A stretch of DNA of 64,000 nt from Metellina segmentata (lineage: Eukaryota; Arthropoda; Arachnida; Araneae; Tetragnathidae): positions 5,523,741 through 5,587,740 of the forward strand of contig OX375872.1 of NCBI GenBank assembly GCA_947359465.1, read 5' to 3'. The translations under genes and the position numbers were made by a program. Shown here piece by piece: positions 10,160 to 21,799 of this stretch; positions within the stretch are counted from its first letter, which is position 1, and every line of letters starts with the position of its first letter. Below the pieces are notes generated by a model. The model saw only the letters and a program-made list of their open reading frames with translations, ran no database searches and was not told the origin of the DNA.

Positions 10160-11950
10160 ATATAAAATGCGGACAGTTATGACAAACTTTCATTTTCAAG
10201 AACAAATAAAAATTTATACCAATAAACCAAAAAAATTAATGTACAGCTATTTTAAAGTCAATATTCCAATGTATGTTTATGTTAATAGTTTGATAAGTAA
10301 TGCTATGAATGAAGGCTTGTGAAGAAGGCCAGAGTGATAAAGGATATGTTGGCAGCATTTTGTCATGGCAATAACCATCCATACATTTCTTTGAATATTT
10401 GTTGCTTTAATTCAAAAAGAATTTGAAGAAAACATGTGTCAATGATGCAGAAAGAAATGGCTCAGTGGACTTGAGAATAAAATTTCAGTGAATTCATTCC
10501 TAGACTACCTGCTTAGCAACCCAAGAAGCTGACTTAATTTTAGAAGTTATGAACTGCATAACAAGTTGCAAACATTACAACTTGATGTAAAGAATATTAC
10601 AAGAAAATGTGAATGAAACACTGGATAATGCCTCATTAACATAAAGGGGCAAACAAGAACAGAAGGTTCAATAAAATCAGAGTATTGTACTTCTTCCACC
10701 CATTATTAAATTAAACAAAAAGTTGACAGAGCACTTGAACGTTACAAAAAACCAGGTTAGTAGCCAAATATTGAAGAGTGGACACTGACTACATAGAGAA
10801 ATTTTCTTCAGTTTTGCTAATTATGATATACTTTGATCCCTAAAAGCACTCTATAACTGGAACATAGATCACGTTGAAGTCATTATGAAACAATGCAAAG
10901 TGAATGAATCAGAAAGTATTTAGTTCTCCCGAGAAAGCACTTGTTTCTAATACCACTTTTTTAGGCCAAAATTGAAAGAAACTAAGATTTGATAAAAACA
11001 ACTGACCTGCATATTTCTTAGCTTAAAAAAAAATTGAGAATCATTTGATTTGATTAGAAAAGACTTGTCCAATTTTAGTAAAATATTAATATTTGGCCAA
11101 CATTAGTAATGGACATTTATGGGAAAAAATAGTTTTTCTTAAAAATGAAATGCAAGTATAATTGAGGTTCAGTTTACAAGGAATTACTAATAATTAACCT
11201 TTATTCTGTCAGGTAAAGGTACCATCACATTTTTACTTTCTAGAGTAGCTCAATACAATAGGGTATAAAAAAAAATCATTATTTAAAAAAAAAAAAAAAA
11301 AAAAATAAATCAGATTTTTATGATTTTAATTAATTGTTTGCCCATACAACTTCAAATTTGTAGGACATTAGACACAAATCAATGTAGTTTCTAGATTTTT
11401 TTTAATATTTATGTTAAACAGTAATATTTATGAGTAACATGAATTTTTTGAAAGATTAAAATGTGATTTAGGAATGAGCAAAGTTAATCACATGATGGAG
11501 TAAATAGGAACAGCACAAGAATAAAAATACTATGCATAAGCAATATTTTCCCATCTAGTTCTCAAGTGGTTTAGACTAATTTAATTTTAACTGGTGGTAT
11601 GAAAGTTTTTGGTCCTAGATAAACAAGGTTGCTGGATTCCACTAACACCATATTATCAATATTTGTATAAAATAAATTAAAATCCCATTTCGGAATTTTT
11701 TTGCATTACATATTTATCATATATGAATAAAAGGTATAGAATTTCTTTAGTAATTTTTATAGAAAGTAATTAATTGGTTAGACTAGGTTTTGAGAAAATC
11801 AAGTTACTAATAGGAAATAAAATAAAAAGAACTTGCAACAAAAATTCATGAAAAAATTACTTATCAACATTCAGCTTGCTAAAACTATACGTGAAAAAAT
11901 GTTATTTGCAAGAAAGTAGTAAAAAATGAGACACATGGAATTTTGAGCAA
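10160..11950. other. CAP intron sequence without recognisable gene
   Basis: AT-rich sequence with poly-A/T runs (for example 11284-11306). I see no coherent protein, terminal repeat or RNA gene. Confidence 0.5.
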
Positions 11951-12110
11951 GCAATAAAACTCAAAAAAGTTTTTTTAGGCTACAAATTTTGCCATAATGA
12001 CAACTTCACTGTAGCCTGTCCCAAGTCTGGTTGAGAAAGAAGGAGGGTGTTTAATTGTCCTTGGCAGTCTGCTTAATCCTGACAATCTATGGCGGTCGCA
12101 AGACCTTACG

Positions 12111-13206
12111 CAGGGTGGCAACAATATCCTCGAAAAAAATCCCTGATAATCTCGCAAAAATTTCCTCGATTTTACAATTCCTTTAAGAAATATTGTGATC
12201 CCTAATTGGTATTGATATACGGTATCCACTTGACAGTATGTTAAAATATTTAGGGTTAGGTGCGGTTAAAAAGATCACTTTCCACAAATATTTTGTATTT
12301 TTTATTTGTATTTATAAATATTTTGTATTTGTTCTCTTTAGATATTTTAACTGTTACTGTAAAGGTTGGAACTCTTACAATAGCAATTGAAAAAATTGGA
12401 GGAAAAATACAAAATACTTTGATTATGAACTTTTTACAACTGACCCTACATTATCATACTATACATCAAAATCAAATACAAATTTTCACAAAAAATTGCT
12501 ACAGCTTCAGTTAAGTTTAAAGCGGTGGCAATGGTCTTGACGTTTTTTCTTTTGGCGCATTTCTGGTAGCGAGTCATGACAGGTTAAGGCAACCCATCTA
12601 TTACGGTTATTGTGGTTTTCATAGCAACTTCGGCAAACGGAATCTTTAAATTTTCATTTTGATTATTCTAGAAAGTTCTTTCAAAATCCGTTAAACTGCC
12701 ATTTGATTTCATTGGTTCATTTGAAATAATTCTTTTCTGGGCAACTTTAGAAGTGCACCAAGGCCGTTACCACCGCTATAAACGTAGACTGAAGCTGTAC
12801 CAAAAAATTCTGAAAAAATGCAACTGCAAGCAAAAAATAAAAATTTAATGCACCAAAAAAACATCATTTGTCACACAAATTTCAAACCACAAGCTGTATC
12901 ACCGGCCTCACTGCGACGAGACGTTGTTGTGGCCGCGGAAAAAAAGGTATTTTTCACGGTGTTCGAAAATTACGACGCAAGTGTACTTTATTCGAATTAC
13001 AATTTTGGCATATACAATTGATTCGATTCTCAAAAGTACTCGTAATGGCGTATCTCAAAAAAAGGAAAAATGACAATAGTTGTAATTAAAACATCAAAAT
13101 TTAAAAAATTCCCCGATTTTTGTGAAATTTGGAAATTTTGCCTGATCTTTCCAGAATTAAAAAGTTTCCTGAGAATTCCCTGATTTCCCAGTCAGCCTTC
13201 AACCTG
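12111..13206. mobile_element. Composite DNA transposon E, copy 1, carrying D
   Basis: The unit begins cagggtggcaacaatatcc and ends gtcagccttcaacctg; the second copy (33748-36342) has the same ends in better condition. Both copies share left arm, inner element D and right arm in order. It probably sits in the 5' region of the LINE that continues at 13324. No target duplication is clear for this copy. Confidence 0.6.
12497..12802. mobile_element. Inner MITE D, copy 1
   Basis: It starts ctacagcttcagttaagttt and ends acgtagactgaagctgtacc, an imperfect inverted repeat of about 35 bp. It is flanked by aaaaaatt on both sides, a likely 8-bp duplication. Further copies are at 34125-35969 (interrupted), 42091-42824 (interrupted) and a fragment at 43536-43690. 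Confidence 0.6.
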
Positions 13207-13323
13207 CATAGAGGGTTCATACAGGCAGTGACCTTTTAATTACCCTCAGTAATTTAATGCTTTATGGATAATAAGGATCAAACCGCCCACTAAATTGCCT
13301 TAAAAAGTCAAAGCCCAACCAAA

Positions 13324-14211
13324 GTGGAGGTGGTCCTTTGGGAACTGCCACTGAGGTATGTGGCAAGACTGGAACAAGCACTCAACAGCTGGTCGATTAC
13401 GGCTCCTTGGAACCTAAGACAAGTACTGAACATGTTGACGATTGTGGACCTCCGGGACCCGCATCACCCACTACCCCAGCAGGAAAACAAGAGGAAGTTA
13501 AGTCTTCAAGGCTAAACTTCTTGCCTGGATGGGAAACAATGTCTCAAGCTGAGAAAAGTAAACACGAGACAACAGCGAGTTCAGCGTTGTCGCGCTGAAT
13601 CTGGGAACGAAAGGCAAAACAGCAACAAAAAGAGAACCCAATGGGAAAGAGAGGCAGACCAAGTGATGGTACCCTTCTCCCACTATCTCAGCACAGACAA
13701 AACGATCAAAGACAACTGCTTCGAAGTCGTATAGTCAAGTTGCTGCAGGTACAAAAATGGCCATTGTCCAGGAGACCTTTACGGACGCAAGATTATCTCC
13801 TGCTGAAGGTACGGTCATCCAGAGATATCAACATTGCTATCAATACAATGGACATAGCTCGGGAAGTCACACAATTTTTAACTGCAGGTGTGCTGAACGG
13901 TGTCCTCATGCTACACTGTGAATTGACTCAGTGAGAAATTCAACAGGAAGGTGGTCAAAGGCGCTAAAATCAAAGTGCTGAAAGCAACTGACCTTCCCAA
14001 ACCCGTGAAAATGGTGTTGCTTAACAAATCCGCAAAGCCTGATGAAGTGGCACCAAAACACACATCGGGCGATGCTGTGATGAAATCGCTGGTACAGTCG
14101 GCAGGAAATAAGCCTGTAGCTTCCTGTGTAGGCCCAGAAGCTATAGAGGTCGTGGAACCAGCTCCTGGGAAAGCACACTCTAGTATTGTCACTGTCCAGG
14201 TTTATCGATGA
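13324..14211 (+). pseudogene. LINE ORF1-like remnant
   Basis: Several overlapping frames (13324-13598, 13641-13934, 13951-14211) run on the same strand as the endonuclease and reverse transcriptase that follow. Residues are rich in Lys, Ser, Pro and Thr, and no zinc knuckle is preserved. The assignment to ORF1 is by position and strand. Frameshifts separate the pieces. Confidence 0.45.
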
Positions 14212-14580
14212 TCTTGTTCTCTGATTCAGGATCAGACATGACTGTGTCTGTTTCTCCGACTAAGAAGGACAAGGCACCCATTGAGAAGAAAGCTTCTCAA
14301 TAGGGGTTAGCAATCTTGCTCTCCGTGGCTTGACAATATAGCTATCTGATCCCCCTAAGAAGTCGAGCAATCCCATTGCCCTGAAACAGGAACCCTGGGT
14401 CAATCATGGTAAAATCCTTGGCCTGGGTAACTGTGGGAACCTATTCTTTGATCACTCATTTAGCAAACCAAGAGCTTGTATTAGTACAAATAAAAACCTC
14501 AATTCTCTCCTTATAATTGATTTCCTGGATGGGGACAATGTCATCATCAAGGTAATCAGTGAAAATGGAGATACACATGT

Positions 14581-14997
14581 ATGTCAGCATACCTCCCATA
14601 TGAAGATGAACATGAACCACCTTTAGCGACTTCAGTCAGATTTGTTAAGCATTGCTCAAACACTAGCATGAAGTCTATTGTGGGCTGTGATGCTAATGCA
14701 CACCACACTGTATGGGGCAGCTCTAACTGCAACAAAAGAGGTGTGGAATTGTTAGAATTATTCCTATGCAATGTTCTTTACATCCTCAATATCGGTAATA
14801 AACCGACATTTGTCACTGGTAATAGAAGTGAAGTTATTGACATTACTTTTTGTAATGCCAAAGCAGTAAGCTGCATACAGGACTGGCATGTGTCCGACTG
14901 TACCGCACAATCAAACCATAGACTAATCCAATTGAATATTACAGGCTCTGTAATAAAAACTCAGAAGGAGCAAAGGAACCCCAGACATACCAACTAG
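14581..14997 (+). pseudogene. LINE apurinic endonuclease domain, C-terminal half
   Basis: The frame carries IVGCDANAHHTVWGSSNCNK and RGVELLELFLCNVLYILNIG, then 'TFVTGNRSEVIDITFCNA' and SDCTAQSNHRLIQLNI. These are the 'GDFNAHH..WG....N.RG..L' , 'T......SSVIDLTF' and 'SDH..I' motifs of the endonuclease/exonuclease/phosphatase fold that nicks target DNA in APE-type LINEs. The last catalytic His is kept (SNH). The N-terminal half, before 14581, is too decayed to read. Confidence 0.75.
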
Positions 14998-15057
14998 GAT
15001 TCCTATCAGGAGGATCTCTCTCTACTCCTTGATGGTAAGTAATATAACTTTCCCTCA

Positions 15058-15365
15058 GTGGTGGAGTTGGCTGTATACTCAATGCAACGATCTATTCTCC
15101 AATCATATCAGTTAAACTGTAAAGCAGTCACTACAAGGTTACCAAGGCGAGTTCCTTGGTGGAGTAAGGGTCTTTGTGGTCTTCAAAAGAACTGTAGAAA
15201 GCTCTTTAATAGAGCTAAAAAAAAACCAGGCGAGTGGTCCAAATACAAAGAGGTGCTCACCAACTATAATAAGGCCATAAGGAAACATAAACAGGAGTCA
15301 TGGAGAGACTTCTGTGGCCAGATGGTTAGTATGTCCAATGCAGCTAAACTGACCAAAGCACTGAC
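15058..15365 (+). pseudogene. LINE linker before the reverse transcriptase (interrupted)
   Basis: The frame gives 'RVPWWSKGLCGLQKNCRKLF' and 'YNKAIRKHKQESWRDFCGQM', the region between endonuclease and reverse transcriptase in I/R1/LOA-type LINEs ('PWW...L..L......R...'). At 15366 the frame stops at a hAT-like insertion; it resumes at 22164 with the residues expected next. Confidence 0.7.
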
Positions 15366-15465
15366 TAGGCCTGGGCAATGTTCAAATTTTTACATCGAGA
15401 TACATCAGCATTCTATGTATAGATATATACATAGAACATATGTATAGATATATAACACATAAGTG

Positions 15466-15497
15466 TTGCACTATATATATATATATATATACATATA
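15466..15497. repeat. (TA)n microsatellite at the gypsy insertion site
   Basis: An alternating TA run lies immediately left of the gypsy LTR and continues as tatatatata at 20941 after the right LTR, so the retroelement landed inside it. Confidence 0.8.
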
Positions 15498-15901
15498 TGT
15501 GACGACTTTCTTACAAGTCTCACTACTATTTACTCATAAAATACGAGTAGGACAGAGAGCAATGAAAAATACGTCTTTATTAGATCACAGTCATGGTTTG
15601 AGTGCTCCAAGAGATAGCGCAGCAAGTTACAAGCTGCGTATCAACAAACTAATTATTCCTTGATCAGCAATACTCAGACAGATTTCATTGCCTTATATGG
15701 TATCATTTGATGGGACATCTTATAGTAAATAGATGGGAACAGATGGATCACGGCGTAGGAAGATGAATTTAGCTTAGTTTGCAAAAATTAATTATTTCTG
15801 ATGCAATGGGCTGCGAAACTGTAAAAGGCATGCGAAAAAATACTCAGAGACGCCGGCCAATGTCGAAGCAATTTTCTCACGAATCATTTTTTAATGTTAC
15901 A
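15498..15901 (-). repeat. Gypsy 3' LTR, copy 1
   Basis: Near-identical over its length to 20536-20940 with only scattered differences, and similar to 59742-60144. It ends tgtcaca/tgtaaca type (TG...CA) and is followed in sense orientation by the TA microsatellite. Confidence 0.85.
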
Positions 15902-18477
15902 TCCCCCTTCCCAAGAAGACTACATCCTATGCGTCGATAGGGTGTAGGACATCTAGGAAGAAGCTGTTAATGAAAACCTAAAATTTGGAATAAACTAGCA
16001 ACCCTATAACCCAAAACTTCTAGGTACCCACCTGTTTTTTGTAACATACAAACTAACATAAAAACACTTTTAACATTAATGACTCTTTATCTCAGTCATG
16101 GTAAAGAGTATAAACGCTATAAACAATTATAATATAGGTTCCATAAAAATAAAATTAAACACAATAAGTGATTATCATAATAGAATTATCAATTAGCATT
16201 AATACCACACTAGTTCACAATCATACCAAATCAGATACTATACAAAATAATACAACCAGTTTCCAGAGAATTGTGTTCTGAAAAACTAACCTAATGAAAA
16301 TGAAATAATAAAAACCAATAGTACTATAAACAGCATATTATAATAATCGTATAATAAAAACCAATAGTAATAAAAATATTTCCAACTATATTACATTAAC
16401 TTGTGTGACCAGTACGGACTTCAGAATATCAGGGACCAAGGGGCTTACCCTAATCTCTTCATTTAGCTACTGTTGCAAACAAGTTCAAAAACCCAACATG
16501 AAAGTACAACATTTCTTGTAAATCATAAAATGATCATCACTGTAATTTAATTATATACAAGTCATAAGTAAGTAGCGCTACTATAATCCAAGATTTAGGA
16601 TGCATCAAAAATTTTCTCCAAGTCCTTTTTAGTTATATTTCCTCATAATAAACAAAAAATTTCACAAATTCCTTTCAATTAGCACAACTTGCTTTCAATT
16701 ATTTCTACATAAAATATAACCCTTACTATTATCTGTGTATTTATTTCTAATACACATTTCACTTTCTTCAAGTATTAAGTACAAGTAAACAAATCTACTC
16801 ATCCTTATATTCTTCATTCACTTTTCAACTTGCAAATACAAAATACAATCAATTCTCCTACGTGATCACACATTTATTTCTATAGCTCCATCTTAGGATA
16901 CTTGCGAGAAAAAAACCCACAAAATACAATAACTTTTCAACAAAATCTCATAAATTTATCTTGGTGCATGAATCCGGATGAATATATCTTTACTTAATTC
17001 CAATTAATTTATCAGAGTAATGTTTTCTCGTGATAATAATTGTATGTTTAAGCTGTTAATAGAAAAATATGAAACCTTTATATGTGAAAGAGTAAAAAAA
17101 CTCACCTTCAATACCCAATTTCATACAACAAAAAAAATTATAAAAAAACCAAACAAGTTTAACATTCATCACAGACTTTATGCTGCCAAAGTTCCATTCT
17201 AATTCGTTCAATATCAAATTTGTTTTTTGAAAATGTGTGCCGGAAGGAGAGTATCAGAGATGCCAGTTCTATGTTTTGGTCCATTTCTGCAAATCCAGGT
17301 ACATTTTCCTGCATAGCGAAATGACTTAAAATTTTCAGTCAAGGGGGGTGTAATCCCCACTTTCTGTAATTGTTGTAGAAGCTCAACATCTCCAGCACTT
17401 CCTTCTGACACATGGGTCATTCTTGCAAAATAGGCAAAATTCATGTTCCTTCAAAATTTATAGAATTCTATCAGTCTGAAGATTTTGTCAACTTTCAAGA
17501 ATAGTTTAGAATCACTTTAATAATCTACAGAATTAGAAAATTAATGACATATTTTTTTATTTTATATAATTTTAAAACTTTAAAATATCAATTATCATTG
17601 TCCTGGCATGTCCCTGAGTGAAATTTTACAATTTCTTCATTCATTAGGGTATTAATATTTATTTATATATTTTTGTAAATAATTTATTCTGCTTCTTTAT
17701 ACATTTGAAAGGTTATTAGTTACAATAATGGAAATAATATTGCAAAAATTTCCAAAAGTAACTTCAATAACTATTGTCCCAAGTAATATCATCATTTTCC
17801 TGGCATCTCAGATATCATTATGTGGGCAATTAATAGATGACAGCACTGAGTTAGAAGAATTCTTTTCAAGTAATCTGGGGTTGAGGTTATTTAAATAAAT
17901 AACTGCCACTTTGAAAAGTTATCAACTTTTTTTTTGGTCTGCACATACAAGTTCAGAGTTTAAGGTTTATGTATATTGAAGATCATTTTCCTGGCTTTGA
18001 TAAAAATTAAATGTTTGTAGTAAATTTGTAATCTTTTTTATTATCAAGTGTATAAAAGATATTTCTTAAATGTGTGTGAAATTCAAACTGAAATTTTTAA
18101 GGGTTCATCCATTAAGCCCTGAACAAGCCTATTTCATCATTATCCTGGCCATCATTGTCCTGCCTTTAACATACCAAGTCAATGATGTCAAGACAGGAAA
18201 ATGATGTTTTATGTTCAGTATTTTATAAATATTTAAATTATTAACTGAAGACAAATATATTCTTTATTTTTAACTATTAACTTTTGATTATTTATTATCC
18301 ATTGTAATTTTTTTAATAGTAAAATACCTTATGATGGGCTTGAAATTTTGAAACTTATTTGTTTCTTTTATTTAAAACATAACGTTTTTGTCATTGCACC
18401 TCAAAATGTCTAGGTATTACTAAATATCCTTTATCACATGCTCTTTTTTATAAGTTGTAAACAATATATGGACAGAT

Positions 18478-18980
18478 ATGAGTGGTAAAAAGAAACAAAC
18501 ATATGAGGAAAGGTTGTTAAAGAAAAGGTTAGCTAAAAAACGTCGTCAGGAGCATATAAAAAAAAAATTCCATAACGTTTGATACAAGATAAATTGAAGA
18601 GGCATGTGAAATATATGTTAACCAAAAGAAGAAAGGAGTGGTAAATCCTTTAACTGAAATGAGTTTGAGGCAGAAAAGGGGAATTATGAAAATAGGAAAG
18701 AAAATTCAAAACTCTATCGCTTGAACAAGAAATTGTCATCCGATAGAATTGGCTACCCAAACCAAGTGAAAGTGGTATAGATATTCAACTTTCAGGTTCT
18801 TCAAACCCAGACACAACAAGAGATGATAATGTTAAGAAAAAAAGTTAATGAAAAACGTTAGAAGAGATAGAGCAGAGACCTACATTCATATAAAGAAACT
18901 GGAAGAAAAATTTAAAAAATATACAAGGCAAATGGAAAAATACAAAAAGAAATACTACAGATCTAAAATAGCTGAGAATT
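18478..18980 (+). pseudogene. Broken ORF for a basic, coiled-coil protein of unknown family
   Basis: Starting at ATG 18478 the frame reads MSGKKKQTYEERLLKKRLAK and stops after 34 codons. Other frames continue with LTEMSLRQKRGIMKIGKKIQ near 18651 and RRDRAETYIHIKKLEEKF near 18863, ending YKKKYYRSKIAEN at about 18980. The parts are Lys/Arg-rich with heptad-like Leu spacing. I recall proteins of this style, unnamed, in invertebrate genomes, but cannot name a family. It is the only coding trace in the DNA transposon. Confidence 0.5.
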
Positions 18981-19157
18981 GATTGCAGTAATTTAACACC
19001 ACACAGCAAAACACGTAATCTGTTAAAAAAGCATAAAAGTTGCAGTAATAGCTATCTACAATGTTCCTACTTTCTAATAATACTTAAATATTCGGGAATC
19101 CATAATTTCCTGAAGTGTCATGTTCCTAGTAATTTTATTTATGTACTTAATCAGCTG

Positions 19158-19347
19158 AAAAATATTTCAAAATATTGGAAGGCAGGACAATGATGAAAAT
19201 AGAAAAATATATATAAATTCCTTGTTGAACATTTCATATGACCATGTATTTTTAAATACATGGTCATATGAAATGTTCAACAAGGAATTTATATATATTT
19301 TTCTATTTTCATCATTGTCCTGCCTTCCAATATTTTGAAATATTTTT
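19158..19347. repeat. 190-bp perfect palindrome (94-bp arms, 2-bp spacer)
   Basis: Bases 19158-19251 are the exact reverse complement of 19254-19347, with only tt between them. The arms contain ggcaggacaatgatgaaaa, the same motif repeated elsewhere in the element. It lies about 150 bp inside the right end of the DNA transposon. Confidence 0.95.
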
Positions 19348-19626
19348 TTCCTTAACAAAATGTTAATAATTTAGATTGCTGATATTTTTAATTTACTTAA
19401 TGAACATGGTAGAAAATTACTAGGCCAAAAAAATAAAGTTTTAAAAACCTTCGATTGAAAAAATTTTAAGCCATTTTTTCCTATTTCACAAGAATGACCC
19501 ACATAAACATTATCAATACACTTAATAATTTTACTATAATGTTTATTATAATTCTTGTAAAAATATCTCGTTTCTATCGCATCATAATTCTCATTATCTG
19601 TATCATTATAACTTTATTTTATTTTC

Positions 19627-19836
19627 CTAATTTCTCCTATTTTGGCACTTACCTCTATCATTATGGTTACATCTAATCGTCCATTGGTTTGCCACACCAC
19701 CGGGCAGCTTTTCACCCTCTATTTCTCGATATTTTAAAGACCTGGCAAAAGCATCGCTTATTATAGTCACATTGCTGCCAGTGTCAATGTGTCCCAGTAA
19801 GTCTTGTCCAGTATCTGGAAAACACATCTCGGTCAC
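19627..19836 (-). pseudogene. Gypsy aspartic protease fragment
   Basis: Just downstream of the zinc knuckle, the frame reads MCFPDTGQDLLGHIDTGSNV then TIISDAFARSLKYREIEGEK. The D-T-G-S-N catalytic triplet of retroelement proteases is intact. The frame ends soon after and no flap or reverse transcriptase follows; the same truncation occurs in copy 2. Confidence 0.75.
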
Positions 19837-19881
19837 AAGAAATATGTTGGGGAGCCCTATGGTGGGGAGCCCTACACGAAA

Positions 19882-20293
19882 TCACTTTAAGCAGTCTCGT
19901 GCAAAGTGGCCCTGCAGAGCACAGTTGTAGCCAGCCGCTGTGGGTCTATCTCGTGGTGGCGGTAGCACTCCATGGGTTTGGCTAGGTAGACGAGGAACCC
20001 ATGGTCTTGGTCTCCAAGGTAGAAGAGGCACACCTGGTGGTCTCCTTGGTACGGGTGATGAACCCTGGTACTGTTGTGGTCTCCAACTCCATGGTTGCGA
20101 TAATCCAGCCCTTGGTGGGAACGCAGGGGTCGGATGTCTCCAAGGTGAGGTTGTTCTGCTGAGGGGCTTGAACTCCAAGAACCCGGACATCATCTCTTTC
20201 CAACGGCGACCTTTGAGCGTGCGTCCATGTCGGTAACCATTCCGAAGCGAGGGAGACAAAGCAGTTTTTCTCCCTTGCTTTTTCTTTCACCAT
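19882..20293 (-). pseudogene. Gypsy gag C-terminus: Pro-rich segment and zinc knuckle
   Basis: The minus-strand frame is Pro/Arg-rich and ends AGYNCALQGHFARDCLK. The zinc knuckle pattern is C-X2-C-X4-H-X4-C; here the first Cys is Gly, whereas in copy 2 (61.9-62.1 kb) the first Cys is intact and the second is Arg. An alternative frame (19982-20293) shows where the coding frame shifted. No capsid region is recognisable upstream. Confidence 0.65.
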
Positions 20294-20535
20294 TCATTTA
20301 GTTCATCACGTCAGCGAGGCAAAATTTTAACTTCGTCAGCTGTTTGGGGTATGCACCCCACTCTTCCATCAATCGAAAAGAGAAACAACAAACAATTCTT
20401 CTTTCGCCTTACCCGCGGCAGAAACAGACAAACTGCCGCCATTGTAGGTCACTTTCATCGTGCTTAGTTCCTTTAAACACTTCAAATTAGCATCGTGACG
20501 CCGGTTTTCGCGACAGGAATTAAATCCTGTCGACT

Positions 20536-20940
20536 TGTGACGACTTTCTTATAAGTCTCACTACTATTTACTCATAAAATACGAGCAGGACAGAGAGCAA
20601 TGAAAAATACGTCTTTATTAGATCACAGTCATGGTTTGAGTGCTCCAAGAGATAGCGCAGCAAGTTACAAGCTGCGTATCAACAAATTAATTATTCCTTG
20701 ATCAGCAATACTCAAGACAGATTTCATTGCCTTATATGGTATCATTTGATGGGACATCTTATAGTAAATAGATGGGAACAGATGGATCACAGCGTGGGAA
20801 GATGAATTTAGCTTAGCCTGTAGAAATTAATTCTTTCTGATGCAATGGGCTGCGTAACTGTAAAAGGCAGGCGAAAAAATACTCAGAGGCGCCGGCCAAT
20901 GTCGAAGCAATTTTCTCACGAATCATTTTTTAATGTTACA
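20536..20940 (-). repeat. Gypsy 5' LTR, copy 1
   Basis: In sense orientation it starts tgtaacattaaaaaatg and ends agtcgtcaca. The sequence just inside, agtcgacaggatttaattcc, is where a primer-binding site should be, but I cannot name the tRNA. Confidence 0.85.
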
Positions 20941-21799
20941 TATATATATATGCATAAAAGTTTTTTTAAAGTTCTTTTCTTAGCTATAAAAAATTGTGGT
21001 AGGAAAAAAATAACAAATAAACATCCGAGTTGTACATTTAAGAAACACGCATGATTTAAAACAAGATTTTGCATATAAGATTGTGTATTCCACGCACCAT
21101 ATATGATCAAGTAGATACAAAAATGAGCTTATTTAGAAAGAGAAAAATTTCTACATAAATAGAAATAAAGGGGCATGATGATGGCATATATGAACTATAT
21201 TTCTACAGAAGTTCGCAAAAAAAAAGGGATGCAAACGGATTGCTTGTATCAAGAAAAAAGAATGGGTTTTTGGAATTCAATTTGAAATGGGTGAAATAAT
21301 TTTTTTTTAATTTTTAAATTATGCTGAATTTTAATTTCACTAAAAAAATTCTGGAAACGAAAGTCATCATCAGGACACAAATGTTTTTCAGAAATTCCTC
21401 ATTAATTAAAAAGAAATGAAAACTGACCTTTAAAATTCGCAGATTTTTCACAATTATTTTGTTTTGAATTACTTTTAAGAAAAAAAACATTAACTAATTA
21501 AAAAACGTAATATAAAGCTTACCTAGATAAATTCAGCAAGTAGAGTAGAATTATTCACTCTCGCAGTTTTAAACTTTAAATTTCAATCTTTATATGAGTC
21601 GCCTTATTCCCCCCAAAAAAATCAGTGCAGAAATCGCAAAATTAACAATAAAAAAAATTCCCATTAGTAGGCTTTTCAATGCGGCATTGAAAAGCTAAGT
21701 ACCATGGTGGAAAATCGCACATGCGCATAAATAAACATCAGAATCGTTGTGTCGGTCTAAACCAAAACACAAATTTCTCCCAATGATGCTAAAAAAAAC

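Larger units (their letters stand above)
17414..19500. mobile_element. DNA transposon, GGGTCATTCTTG ends, 4-bp target duplication
   Basis: The unit starts gggtcattcttgcaaaatag and ends ctatttcacaagaatgaccc, an inverted repeat of about 24 bp, and is flanked by acat (17410-17413 and 19501-19504). The second gypsy copy shows the uninterrupted sequence ctgacacataaacag at 61647-61660, so the insertion and its 4-bp duplication are directly proven. Inside are repeated (a/t)cattNtcctggc motifs, a basic coiled-coil coding relic (18478-18980) and a long palindrome (19158-19347). The superfamily is not recognised; 4-bp duplications occur in Sola1 and Chapaev, for example. Confidence 0.85.
15498..20940 (-). 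mobile_element. Gypsy-type LTR element lacking pol, copy 1
   Basis: Two direct repeats of 404-405 bp (15498-15901 and 20536-20940), TG...CA, bound the element; tata lies on both outer sides. On the minus strand a purine tract (cttgggaaggggga, 15902-15917) precedes the 3' LTR, which fixes the orientation. Inside are gag zinc-knuckle and aspartic protease remnants next to the 5' LTR, then non-coding DNA. No reverse transcriptase or integrase remains. A 2087-bp DNA transposon (17414-19500) is inserted in it. Confidence 0.85.

Noticed and set aside
20845..21110. Frames crossing the gypsy LTR edge
   Set aside because: They span the LTR/microsatellite boundary and are not shared by the other LTR copies.
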